A stretch of 64,000 nt of DNA from Quillaja saponaria (lineage: Eukaryota; Streptophyta; Magnoliopsida; Fabales; Quillajaceae), in assembly GCA_029379385.1 (NCBI GenBank), contig CM055611.1:12966062-13030061 (forward strand). The letters run 5' to 3'. The notes beneath the pieces are model-generated. The model was not told where the DNA came from. It did not search any database and saw nothing but the letters and a program-made list of their open reading frames with translations. A program made the translations under genes and the position numbers. Each line of letters begins with the position of its first letter. Position 1 is the first letter of the stretch. Positions 11,681-21,826 of this stretch are shown piece after piece.

Positions 11681-11803
11681 TGTTTAAATGCCTTTGTTGA
11701 CCTATTTTAATTTACCTCCCTAGTCTTCATAAAAAAAATAAAAAAAATTATAATGTTTAAATGCCCTTGTTGACCTATTTTAATTTACCTCCCTATTCTA
11801 CAT
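11681..11803 (+). repeat. Direct repeat next to the SINE
   Basis: About 50 bp (TGTTTAAATGCC, TTGTTGACC, TATTTTAATTTACCTCCCTA) occur at 11681-11730 and again at 11754-11803, separated by an A-rich spacer. The first copy begins inside the SINE target duplication. Confidence 0.75.
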
Positions 11804-11840
11804 CCATTTTTTTAAGTTTGCAATTGAATAAATGGGAATG

Positions 11841-12574
11841 GATCGGATGAAAAGTAAAGTCCATGGAGAATCATCAAGAGTTTAGCTTAAGCAATTGATA
11901 TCAGTTCCTTCTAGTACCGAGTTCGAGTACTCCTAATGTACCCAAAAAACAAAAAGTCCAAAAAGAGCTCCCTATAGAGAGGAGTAAAACCATGTCGTTT
12001 TAAAACAAAAAAATTGCTAGGCTTCGTGACTCTTTATTCTCTCTATCTCCTGTTATAGACTTAGCTATTGGAATGGAGAAAGATTGGAAATTTCAAACTG
12101 GGCTTGAAGCTCCCTCCCTCTACTTCCTTTACAAGTTTTGTTTTCTTCTCAACAGTCATTGATCTGCTTTTCCATTAAAGAACCCAGAAGTCTGCTTTCC
12201 ATTTCATTTTAAGATTTCACCTTCAACTGAAAATTTCATTTTTTTTTCTATGTTACAATGTAATAAAAGGATCAAGCAAAATAAGGTAAAGATCAAATTA
12301 TATGATCTATTTGGTGGGTTGGAAAGAGGGAGGAAGGTCTTCTTAGTAGTTCAAAAATACAAGTTTAGAAAATGATGTAGAAGCCTCTGCCATTGGAGAG
12401 GAAGAGATAGAGCAGTATAAAGTCCAACCGAAAAAAATAAAAATAAAAATAAGTGTGGAATAAGAAAAATTAAGGAATTTAGCAAACTTAGCAAATTTTT
12501 TTTTTAATCTTAAAACATTGTCGTTTTGATCCTCTTGAGAGAACTCTCCATGGATTTACTCTTCATGAGATCTG
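11841..12574. mobile_element. TIR element with an internal SINE-like insertion
   Basis: The left end has GATCGGATGAAAAGTAAAG then TCCATGGAGA. The right end, reverse-complemented, has GATCTCATGAAGAGTAAA then TCCATGGAGAG. Both continue towards a GTCGTTTT/AAAACGAC word. The left arm is interrupted at about 11879-11960. No coding sequence was recognised between the arms and no clear TSD was seen. Confidence 0.5.
11879..11960 (+). mobile_element. Short SINE-like insertion
   Basis: TTTAGCTTAAGCAATTG resembles an A box and GAGTTCGAGTACTCC a B box, with an A-rich end (CCCAAAAAACAAAAAG). It interrupts the left inverted arm of the surrounding element, since the matching right arm lacks it. Confidence 0.45.
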
Positions 12575-12684
12575 ATAATACATGACTGTACCAATCTAAT
12601 AATATCGCAGGTGGCATGGTTAAAGTATAACGGGCTAATTCTAATTGTAACTGCCACTATTATTTCATATTAATATTATAATGG

Positions 12685-13600
12685 ATGTTATTATCCTTCA
12701 TTGCATCATTTTTCCTTGGCATTGAAATTCATCAAGACAGATCTCGTCATTTGTTAGGTCTTTCTCAGCAAGCATATATTGATCGTGTGTTCAATAGGTT
12801 TAATATGCAAAAATGTAAGCCTGGGGATGTACCAGTTGTCAAGGGTGATAGATTCAGCTTGGATCAATGTCCCGTAAATGATTTTCAAAGAGAGTTCATG
12901 AAGAATGTGCCTTATGCTAGTGTAGTTGAAAGCTTATTGTATGCTCAGATTTGCACCAGACCTGACATTGTTTTTGCAGTGGGAGTTCTTGGTAGATATC
13001 AGTCAAACCCAGGACTAGAACATTGGGTTGCTACGAAAAAGTTATGAGGTATTTGCAGAGGACCAAGGACTTTATGCTGGTGTATAGAAAGGTTGATCAC
13101 CTTCAGTTGATTGGTTACTCTAATTCTGACTTTGCTGGTTGCAGGAATGATCTGAAATTTACATCAGGATACATTTTCATATTAGCTGGGGGAGCCGTAT
13201 CTTGGAAAAGTTCTAAACGGACAATCACTGCTTCTTCCACTATGCAGGCCAAGTTCGTTGCTTATTATGGAGCATCGACACAGGGTATATGGTTGAAGAG
13301 AATGATAACCTTTCTTGGTGTGGTTGATTTGATATCTAGACCTCTTAAAATTTACTGTGATAGTAGTTCTGCTGTGTTTTTTTTCAAAGAATAACAAGAA
13401 GTCTAGTGCATCGAAAGTTATAGATATTAAGTATCTAGCTACCAGGGATTTAGTGAAAAAAGGAGACATTGTGTTTGAACACATTGAAACAAAAAAAAAT
13501 GTTAGTAAATCCTTTAACCAAAGGACTTAGAACTAAGGCTTTCAAAAGTCATGTTGATAACATGAGTATTGTGGAGTCTTTTGATATTTTTGGTTAGTAG
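12685..13600 (+). pseudogene. Ty1/copia pol relic: end of RT and RNase H
   Basis: Three frames must be joined to read this copia polyprotein tail. The first, to 13047, starts in the C-terminal reverse transcriptase (FLGIEIHQD, then QAYIDRVFNRFNM and TRPDIVFAVG). The second, 13023-13394, is the RNase H domain (GGAVSWKSSKRTITASST; Q-A-K-F-V-A-Y). The third, from about 13395, has SSASKVIDIKY and EHIETK. In GYSNSDFAG, Asn stands where the family usually has Asp. Frameshifts near 13040 and 13390 make it non-functional. Gag, protease, integrase and the 5' LTR are missing, so this is a 5'-truncated element whose 3' LTR lies at about 14248. Confidence 0.88.
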
Positions 13601-14235
13601 GAGTATGCGTTGTTTTATTCAAACTAGCTAGCATGTTAGATATGCTATTTGTTATCTTATGTTTATTTACATCCTTGTTGGATGGTCATTATGATATGAT
13701 TGATATTGTATATGCACATATGATTATTTATGACATGTCATTGCATTAAAATCTTAAGACTTTGTATCTGTCTTAAGTGTGACGGTTTTGTCAATTTAGG
13801 GGTATGTCTCAAATGACACTAATTGGATATCTTGAGATGGTTGTTGAGACATAGAAGCTTAAAATTAAGCTTAAGTGATTTATAGTGCTTTGGAAAGCAT
13901 CCAGTTTTAATGAAATCACCTGGAGGACCAACAATGAAAATAGCATATGTTGATCACATTTAGATACTATTTTCTGGCTACATTACCACATCTAGATCCA
14001 TTGCAGATTAAGTTATTGGCATTTGTAACCATGGATTGGTCTTGTGTCGTTTAAGTGACATAATGATTGCCATGATTCGATGTTAATAACTTAATTGGGC
14101 TGGATTGTTTAAAGTGCGTCTTAGGACCAAAGTTTTTCTTTTAAAGTTGTGGCCACATAAAAGTTATACCTTGCTCGAGAGTCGTTTTCTAAAAATTTGT
14201 TTTCCAAAATTTTAAAACTACAATTAATGTTGCCC

Positions 14236-14247
14236 AAAGTGGGAGAA
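14236..14247 (+). other. Polypurine tract of the copia relic
   Basis: AAAGTGGGAGAA lies directly before TGTTAAAAATTTT, the expected primer site for plus-strand synthesis next to a 3' LTR. Confidence 0.65.
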
Positions 14248-14708
14248 TGTTAAAAATTTTATGTGGGCTGCTATTTATTGTATGGTTTTGTTTTAATAAT
14301 AAAAGGGGCTTAAGATTTGGTCCATTTGAGACATGCTAGTAAAAGCTCATATAGTTTATATAATCATTTAGGATAGGGCTTAAGCACACTTCTTATCTGA
14401 TTAGATGTGGATTGGCAATAAGTGTAGGCTGAGTGACTTTAGGAGTCTTTAATGGGAGGACTCTTAGAGTTTTAAATGACATTAAATAGTTAGGTCCCCT
14501 CTCCTCTCTCTATATATGCATCTTGCCCTATTGAGAGCTGCCAACAAAAAATACAGAGAGTACGGGAGGAAGACCTAGCTGTGTGAAACATTTATTGAGA
14601 CGTGCTTACTGAGATTCCATATATCTACTGTTATGGCTCAATAAGGTACGTAAACCTTATTGCTAATATGTTCTAAATTCATGTATGAGATCCTGTAGAT
14701 TTATAACA
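14248..14708 (+). repeat. Probable 3' LTR of the truncated copia
   Basis: It begins TGTTAAAAATTTT right after a polypurine tract and probably ends TTATAACA, giving short TGTTA/TAACA inverted ends. A TATA-like TATATATGC is at about 14511. The end is inferred from this symmetry, because no second LTR is present to confirm it. Confidence 0.5.
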
Positions 14709-14972
14709 AGATAAGCCTATACTTGTTTTGATTCTCATGCCAGTCATAACCTAAATTTTGGGCCATGATAATAATGTTGAAATAATAAATAAATGTTTAA
14801 TAAATATAAAGATTAAATAAACTGCATATGAGATCACCTCACCGTGGAAGTATAAGGCTACTAAATTGTGAATACTACATAGAGCAGGATTTTTGTAGTA
14901 TTATTGTTCATCTCACTTTCATTACCTTGCTAATGCCATAGTATCATTGTTCATCTCACTTTCATTACCTCG

Positions 14973-15176
14973 CTACCAATCCTGCAGATCGGCTCCACTT
15001 GTAACACTAGGCAACAAATGAATGAATGTAAAAATATTACGCGGCGTTACCACCGGAATCTCATAAGTTGGATTATTTAGATTCTTCAAGAAACTGGTCC
15101 CAGCCCAACCCGTTCCAAGGACCACCGCCTTCTTTTTGTATGTAATGCAACTATAGTCTAAATCAATATAAGTCAT
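14973..15176 (-). pseudogene. Alternative NAD(P)H dehydrogenase exon fragment
   Basis: The minus-strand translation contains KAVVLGTGWAGTSFLKNLNN, then a stretch like V-x-P-R-N-x-F-x-F and LLPSVTSG. This is the N-terminal Rossmann dinucleotide-binding region (GxGxxG-type, here GTGWAG) of plant type II alternative NAD(P)H dehydrogenases (NDB class, mitochondrial inner membrane, external side). Only about 50 residues match; the rest of a ~580-residue enzyme was not found. The frame diverges after LLPSVTSG, where the family normally continues into CGTVEARS-like sequence. The flanks do not show neighbouring exons. It is best read as an exon relic captured or stranded by rearrangement. Confidence 0.75.
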
Positions 15177-15736
15177 ATAATTAAGTCCCGATTTAAATAA
15201 ATACCATCATATAGCTCTATATTTAAATTCAAACACAAAAACTAGCTTCCAAACTTTACATTACGAAGACAGTGCCATCCAAACCGAGCAAAAGGCAACC
15301 AATATTATTGAATTAAAACAAAAGAACCAAAAGACAAACAACATCTGTCATCCCAATTTCTCTAGAATCCTACTACCTTCATCTAATTCGCGTCAATTAA
15401 TTCAAAGTAAAACAGATTTAGATATTAAAGAAAACAGTTTGGGATTTAGCATTTCCCTTACTTGAAATAGACCCAAGTTCAATTTCTTCAGAGTCCCGAA
15501 ATCAGCCCTAATCATGAGCTGATTTTGATTCTCAATTCCCCCAAATCAGACCAGCAGAGCCCTCAAGATGTAATCTAGATTTTTCCCATTTGCTTCCACC
15601 TGGAATCAGCAAGCAAGCTTTCAGCCCGAGTATCAGAGGCATCTAAGCTCAAACGTTTGCTCAGGATGGGGTTTGGTTAATCTAATGTTATTTTTTTATG
15701 TAAGCCCAAGTATCAGAATCAGCACTTACTCTTTAG

Positions 15737-15890
15737 ACAACTAAGATTGCCTATAGAACAAGGGATCCAGGCCAAGTAGGCAGACCAACTAAAGCTTTAA
15801 TAAATTGTATTTCTATGCTTTGAATTTTACTTTTTTTAATTTGTTGACACCAAGGGGCCGTGTACGTGGTCCAAAGATTTGTACAATTCA
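15737..15890 (+). pseudogene. Relic of the 3' end of a BAHD paralogue
   Basis: It aligns with the end of the BAHD gene and its 3' flank (about 9828-10005). AGATTGCCTATAGAACAAGG matches AGATTACCTTTAGAACAAGG and includes the TAG stop. GGCAGACCAACTAAAGC, TTTAATAAATTGTATTTCTA and GGGGCCGTGTACGTGGTCCA follow in the same order. No BAHD coding sequence precedes it, so the body of the paralogue is gone. Confidence 0.8.
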
Positions 15891-16203
15891 TTCGCTTTTG
15901 ATGCCGGTCAGAAGTTAGTCGTGCCGGATTTGACCAAATGCATGCCACTAACAAGATAAGAGGACACACCCAAACGATAAAATCACATCTTTTATTAATA
16001 TTTCGGGAGTTATTCCCTCCAATTAAGATTATTTGGAAATAAATATAACTGTAATCTAGACTTTATATGTTCATTGAAATTTGGTGTTGCTTTACATTGA
16101 TAATGGAAATAACGAAAACTCAGAATTAATCTAAACATGTTTTATGCACAACGCAAAATCTTAAGTGTCTAATAATTGTTTTCCAAATCACAATTTATTG
16201 GTT

Positions 16204-16420
16204 TCGTTTAGCACATCATTTTAGAATAATATGATAGTATAGAACTATCTAATTATTTTTATATATTATTTGACAATAATATAATAATATAGGCTTATAC
16301 TGCTAAGTTTTTCTTATATTATATATAACAACATAAAATTATACAGTTGAAAGAAAATTGAAAGATAAAAAAGCAGTATAACATTATAAATATATAACCT
16401 AATATATTTTATAATTGATG
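16204..16420. repeat. Relic related to the MITE at 11061-11308
   Basis: CGTTTAGCACATCATTTTAG resembles CGTTTGACACATCGTATAA. ACAACATAAAATTATA occurs in both, as do many GTATAA words. Its right end is unclear. Confidence 0.4.
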
Positions 16421-17812
16421 AGGAACATATGAGAAACTCATCCTCAGTAAAACATTCTCCATATGCATATTCCATTACACTTTGATACATCAAGTGCCAA
16501 AGATGTACTTATCCTTGTCTGATCTGTCATCCAATAATGATTCAAGAGAATAGATAAAAGAAGTCTAGTTACTTTAACATATACAACTCACACTGCCATG
16601 AATAATAAGGAAAAAAAAACAAAAAAAAGCACGATTATTTTCTGCTGGACTTTTCAACACCGAGCCTTTTGAAACCAATTATTCATTTTCACTACATTTC
16701 TATTCCTAAAAATTACAAGATTATAGAAGAAATTGAATAATTTTTCAAAATGAGTGAAAATTAGAACACTAAATACTAAAATCAAGCTTAAAGATCCAAA
16801 AATTAGAGAAGTATCAGAAAAAAAATAAGAAATATTATTGTGAAAACCTTAGTTATTCTACACGTTGGGTTTTGGGGTTCTTTCCTTCCTGTGGCTCTAT
16901 ATCTCTGTCTAGCACATTGGTGGTTTTTTGGTGGCTGTCAATGGTTGTAGAATTACTCTTGCGGTGGAGACAGAGAGAGAAAGTGGGAGACGGATGGGGT
17001 TTTTGGCGTAGAGGACGGCTAGGGAGAAAGAGGATCTGAGAAAGGAGGAAGAAGAGGGACGAGGGAGAAGGATTGATTTTCAAAAATGGAAGAAGAGAGG
17101 GAAAATAAAATTGTGAATTAGAGATGTAACTGAGGATTAACTGGGGAAAGAATCTACGTCTTCTCCTGAAAAATCTGATACACTAAGTGATAGACGCTAA
17201 TACTCAATTACTTAAAGTATATATATCTGCCAACCAGAGGCATATATGGAATATGTAAACGTAGATAATTCTCAAAAATTATATCAGTATGTGTCATAAT
17301 CTGATATCGGCATATCGCAAAGTCGGGTTTAATATATATATATATATATAATATGTATAAAATTTAGTTACAAAATAATAAATACGTAAACAAGTTAAAT
17401 GAATAACAATGTAGTTAAATATGATATAGCTCAATCTATTGACGCTTATTTTAGAACATTTGTATGTCACTCATCGCAAATTAGTTATTTAAAATGAAAA
17501 ATAAATAAATAAAAAACACTTGTATAAATTATATATATATATATATACAAATATGTGCGTAATTTAATAAATAATTCTCACCACACACATGTAGACCTTT
17601 GACTTGTGACTTCCTTATTTTTGTACTATTTTTTTCCTCTTTTTTTTTTTTGTTTTACTTTCTTTTTCTTTTCCCTTACCTAGCCGACTTAACCTCTTGT
17701 TTTTCTTTTTCTTGTTGTCTCTTGATTTTTCTAATCCCTTCCTTCCCTGTTCTTGGGCTTGAAAAATTTTCCTTTACAGCCGTGCTTTCTTCCTTCTTGG
17801 CAACCAATTTTA
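16421..17812. other. Non-coding interval
   Basis: No gene was recognised. A purine-rich stretch at 16930-17110 (GA-rich on plus) and a T/C-rich stretch at 17620-17730 look like low-complexity or leader-type sequence. (TA)n tracts lie near 17333 and 17531. Confidence 0.5.
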
Positions 17813-17817
17813 GCCTT

Positions 17818-18276
17818 TATTGAAAATATGGTGGGCTTTGATATTTTTGTTGGAATGTGTAATTAGCACACATTACCACTTTGTTAGAATGTGATGGACA
17901 CTCATAAACTCAAACCCACATTTAGGCATTTAGAGAGGAAAGATTGTAGTGGAAACTTTAACAACTCATTACTAAACAAATACAAGTAGTGATGCCACTT
18001 GGGGTAGACCTAAATATTACAAGACTTAATATAACATATTTATACTAGTAACACTAACTCACTAACTTGTAACTCTCTACTAACTAATAACTCACCATTA
18101 ATAAGGATTAAACACCCATTACTAGCAATAAAACTCTCACTAATGTAATTCATTACAATCCCATAACTTACTACTAACACTCAATTAACCACTAATTCAA
18201 ATCACTAATTATTTTATTTATTATCCTAGGAGTTAGAAATACTAAGAGAGACCAAATTCAAATTACAATTCCATCA
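17818..18276 (-). repeat. 3' LTR of the small element
   Basis: A 459-bp LTR. In plus orientation it begins TATTGAAAATATGGTGGG and ends ACAATTCCATCA. It aligns with 18938-19741 except for the LINE insert. Confidence 0.88.
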
Positions 18277-18916
18277 CTTTCCTTTAATTTGAAATTTTCT
18301 TTTTTGAATTATTTTGATTCTTATGTGGAGTGTCCATATCATGGTGATTATGCTAATTGTCTTCAAAGTTGTTCACCAACTGACTCTTGATTACCATAAA
18401 CCGAATTTTGAAATTGTCCTTCCTTCTTTGAACAACTACGCAAATTACTATTTCATTTCTTGAACATCATCATTTGCTAACATTGCAATAGCAACATCAA
18501 GTTTTCCTGATTCATTTCTTTTCAAAGAATATGTTGTTTTCTTTCATAAAACTACAACAATTTTACCAAAACACCTTTAACAACCTCCTCAATTCTCTCC
18601 ATCACCCGAACACATTTTTCCCCCCTCACTTGAGCTAGGCTCTCGTTTATAACAAATTTTTTTTTCACAAAACAATATTCTCTTCCACCTCAGAGACATT
18701 AGACTCATCATTTTCTTTCTCTCACATGAAGCCTCCATACCACATTCATTCATCATCACTTATTTTACTCATGAGTATTATACTTGATCATTGCGCATCC
18801 AGTGTCTTCTTCATGCTCCAACGATAAGTTTATCTGTATGGATAATCTCACATTATCTGACTTCAATCGTGAGCTACACTTGCGTCTTATTACCCATAAC
18901 TAACATCCCAGCTGAA

Positions 18917-18934
18917 CCATCGGCTATGATACCA
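18917..18934 (-). other. tRNA-iMet primer-binding site
   Basis: The minus strand reads TGGTATCATAGCCGATGG, 3 bp from the LTR edge. It matches the common plant TGGTATCAGAGC site with one change in the first 12 bases. Confidence 0.85.
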
Positions 18935-18937
18935 TTT

Positions 18938-19741
18938 TATTGGAAATGTGGTAGGCTCTAATATTTTTTGTTGGAATGTGTAATTAGCACATATTACCAC
19001 TTTTGTTAGAATGTGATGGACACTCATATACTCAAACATACATTTAGACATTTAGAGAGGAAAGATAATATTGTATTGGAAATTTTTTTTTTTTTGGGTG
19101 GTAATAAGGGAAAAGAAAACAACAACTAAACAAAAGCACTAGGAATGCTACGAGGCAAAGCCACGGCTCTAGCATCATCACTCAAAATATAGGACAGCCC
19201 CATAGGAGGAGTCGCCTACCAACATTCAAAATAAACTTCACCTATCATTCTATTCAGCAAGCCAGTCAACTCCTTTGTTAGCTTTTCTATAAGCATGTTC
19301 TACCTTGACCACCCAATTATTCTTGAGCAGCCTTTGAATTACATGGATGATAGCTCGATTGTCATTCATTCTATCATAATCACTTTGCAGCACATCCCTA
19401 ACCACTCTAGAGTCTACACAAGCATGAACCTTTCTGAAACCCCTTTCCCAAGCAGCTTTAAGGCCAATAAATAGACTCAAATATTACAAGACTCAATATA
19501 ACATATTTATACTAATAACACTAACTCATTATCTTGTAACTCTCTACTAACTAATAACTCACCACTAATAAGGATTAAACACTCATTACTAGCAATAACT
19601 TCCACTAATACAATTCATTACATTCCCATAACTTACCACTAACACTCAATTAACCACTAATTCAAATCACTAATTATTTTATTTATTACCCTAAGAGTTA
19701 GAAATACTAAGAGAGACCAAATTCAAATTACAAATCCAACA
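18938..19741 (-). repeat. 5' LTR of the small element, interrupted
   Basis: On plus it begins TATTGGAAATGTGG and ends AAATCCAACA. Compared with the other LTR it carries about 390 extra bases at 19083-19476 and lacks about 50 bases at that point. Confidence 0.85.
19083..19476 (-). mobile_element. 5'-truncated LINE end with RNase H domain
   Basis: A T-run at 19083-19095 is the poly(A) tail of a minus-strand insertion. The minus frame 19480-19250 reads as the RNase H-like domain found at the end of plant L1-type LINE ORF2. It shows AWERGFRKVHACVDSRVV, then D-V-L-Q-S, with V-E-H-A-Y-R-K-A-N-K-G-V-D-W-L-A near the end. Only the final ~75 residues and the 3' UTR remain, typical of truncated target-primed insertion. 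About 50 bp of LTR is missing at the site and no TSD was found. Confidence 0.75.
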
Positions 19742-20433
19742 GCCTTTTGGTGAGTATATGTAGTTAGCATTTCATCCTTTAGTTTTTTTTGCTGGGACTT
19801 GGGACAGTATGTTTTAGTGCTTGTTAGAATCTTAATCTTTCCCATCAAAATTGGCCAATTTGTCAAAAATGGATGTCTTCATAAAGGATGAATATGCAAA
19901 TATTACTTGCAAAGATGAGACTATTGAACTCAGTATTATCTTCTAGGTGTCCTTGGCTCCTTGCTCTATATGCCTGAAGAAATGTTATATTAAAATTTAA
20001 AATACTTTTTTGGCCATTCACCAACCACTGGAGATTTCAGCTTTAGTAGTTGATCCACTTATGTGTGTCTGCTACCAGTTATCATTGAAAGTAATTCAAT
20101 TCGAACTTAATGGTTTAGACATGTAGATTCTAGATGTGAATTATCAATTCAAATTACATTGCGTACACCATATTAGTAATTGGGTGTATAGAAAAGGATA
20201 GGATTGAATTGTTAGAAGGTTATTATAGGGATTTTACTTCCTTCCTATTTGCCTATATAAGCTGATAAGCCTTGTATACGAACTGCATGATTGAATCTAA
20301 ATGAATACTCTAATGCAGAGTTTTGGCTAGCACCTGTTGCAGGGCTAGATTTTCTGTTTCCTTCCCTCTCTTCTCTCTTCCCTTCCTCTGCTTCTCTGCT
20401 TATTTCCTATCTTAAAGTTTTTGCCTGTAAAAA

Positions 20434-20450
20434 TGGTATCAGAGCATGGT
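20434..20450 (+). other. Primer-binding site of a plus-strand LTR element
   Basis: TGGTATCAGAGCATGGT is a perfect plant tRNA-iMet primer site. Sequence upstream (about 20180-20433, with a TATATAAG near 20255 and a CT-rich leader) should be the 5' LTR, but its start could not be fixed. Confidence 0.85.
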
Positions 20451-20584
20451 CCTAGGCACCATGACTCCATAACCACCTAGTTCAATTCCCTTTTTTCTCT
20501 TGTAATACTCCTACAATTCCTCTGTCTCAAGCGAACTATTTGTAGAGCATTTCTTGATTCAGTAAGGTACTCAAAAACTCGATA

Positions 20585-20923
20585 ATGGAAGAGCAAGGGG
20601 ATCAACTAAAAGAATGTGTCTATGAAATTCTCAAAAAACTGAGAGCAGATATGATCACGATCCAAGAACGGCAAAATTCAAACAAGAAACTGCAAGAATC
20701 TTTTAAAACCGTGTCCAAGAGACTACAAGATTCTACTACAAGTTTGACAAAATCGTCTTGCGATTCAGAATCAGAAGATTCTAGTAATCAGAATCTTCTC
20801 CAACCTGCAAATGAGTGCCTGCAATTTCAAGAAAATAAGGGTTTGCACAAATTGGACCAAGGGGTCCAGGTGGACCAACAATTTAACGAATTAGAAGATC
20901 CACAAGATACCAATAATATATGA
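20585..20923 (+). pseudogene. Truncated gag N-terminus of a plus-strand LTR element
   Basis: A 112-residue frame starts 134 bp after a primer-binding site, where gag normally begins. It is rich in Gln, Glu, Lys and Ser, with a coiled-coil-like start (ILKKLRADMITIQERQ), and has no recognised domain. The frame stops within a base or two of the 41-bp repeat that bounds the inverted element at 20924-22419, so it was probably cut by that rearrangement. It is assigned to a retroelement from position only. Confidence 0.55.
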
Positions 20924-21202
20924 CAGCCTGACTGATTCTGGAGGAGGAGGATGACAGTTTTCGATCGGATCTCTCAAGTTTGCCCTGGCGTCCATCTTTT
21001 CTTGGAATTTCAGATTGAAAGCATCCATATATGACTGAAACATCAAGGCTAAATCCATCTTCAGTTCCTCCAGTGAAGCATCAAGGCCTGAAAACTTGGA
21101 GTCCATGGTTTCCATCTTTGATTCTAGGGCTGTAAGCCTTTGATCAATAATATTGGCACTGTCGTTCACCACAACTGAGCTAAGATCTTGCTCTGATACC
21201 AA
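20924..21202 (-). pseudogene. First part of a gag-like frame
   Basis: The frame opens inside the primer-binding region. It shows MVSEQDLSSVV, then a coiled-coil-like RLTALESKMETMDSKFSGLD, and ends at ENCHPPPPESVRL within the 41-bp repeat. This is the usual look of a plant LTR-element gag start. Its continuation is found at 22419-21827 rather than downstream. Confidence 0.65.
21190..21201 (-). other. Primer-binding site, minus strand
   Basis: The minus strand reads TGGTATCAGAGC, 2 bp from the end of the LTR at 21204. Confidence 0.88.
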
Positions 21203-21203
21203 T

Positions 21204-21556
21204 TGATAAGGGCAAATTCAAGCTCCAAGAATGGACGCAAGAATTTGACAGAGAAAGGATAGAAAAGAAAGGAAATTGAGGGAGAAACAGAAAGGCTTTG
21301 AGTATCTTTTCATTAACATTTCAGATGCTTTATAAAACAATGAATCCCAACCTTTATACACGTTTACTCCTTCTAACAATCTAATAGACTCCAACTAATC
21401 ATCTGACTAGACACTGACTAGGATAACAAACTAACTAAATCAGTTGCCAGCTCCAGTAAATGAAACACTACGTATTTGAAGTCTCTGGACTTGGGCTTGA
21501 TGTGTTGATAGCCTGGTATGTTATAACCCGAAATCAAAACGTAATAACCCATATCA
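21204..21556 (-). repeat. Single LTR inside the permuted element
   Basis: On minus the 353-bp LTR starts TGATATGGGTTATTACG and ends TTGCCCTTATCA, with inverted ends TGATA/TATCA. It has internal sequence on both sides: a primer site after its end and a polypurine tract (TTTGAAGGAGTGAGAT, 21557-21572) before its start. The word TTGTTAGAAGG is shared with the putative plus-strand LTR near 20210. Confidence 0.8.
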
Positions 21557-21826
21557 AATCTCACTCCTTCAAATAATCCTTGTCCTCAAGGATTAGCCTG
21601 AAGACTCATGACAGCAGGAAGCCGTTAGAGAATGCTGGAAGTCATTGGAAGATCATGCCTGTGACAGTTGCAGCTCTTGAATCTTGACTTCCTGCATGGA
21701 AGGCTTTTGGTTCTACCTATGGAAAGTTGCTGGCTGCTGCTTCATCTTACTTCTAGGTTCTGCCATGGAAAGTTGCTTGCTATTGCCTCATCCTGCTTCT
21801 TTGTGGCAACAAGACAACTAAAAGCC

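Larger units (their letters stand above)
17818..19741 (-). mobile_element. Small non-autonomous LTR retroelement (TRIM/LARD-like)
   Basis: Two direct LTRs (17818-18276 and 18938-19741) bound a ~660-bp internal segment with no coding sequence. The minus orientation is set by a primer-binding site TGGTATCATAGC read at 18934-18923, 3 bp from the right LTR. A purine tract (AAAGGAAAG on minus, 18277-18285) beside the left LTR agrees. The 5-bp target duplication GCCTT is perfect, at 17813-17817 and 19742-19746. It lacks gag and pol and would need proteins supplied by another element. The right LTR is interrupted by a LINE fragment. Confidence 0.9.

Noticed and set aside
13182..13484. Minus-strand 100-codon frame
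   Set aside because: Antisense shadow of the copia RNase H sequence.
17599..17823. Hydrophobic 74-codon frame resembling a membrane peptide
   Set aside because: Produced by a T/C-rich low-complexity tract; it ends at the retroelement boundary.
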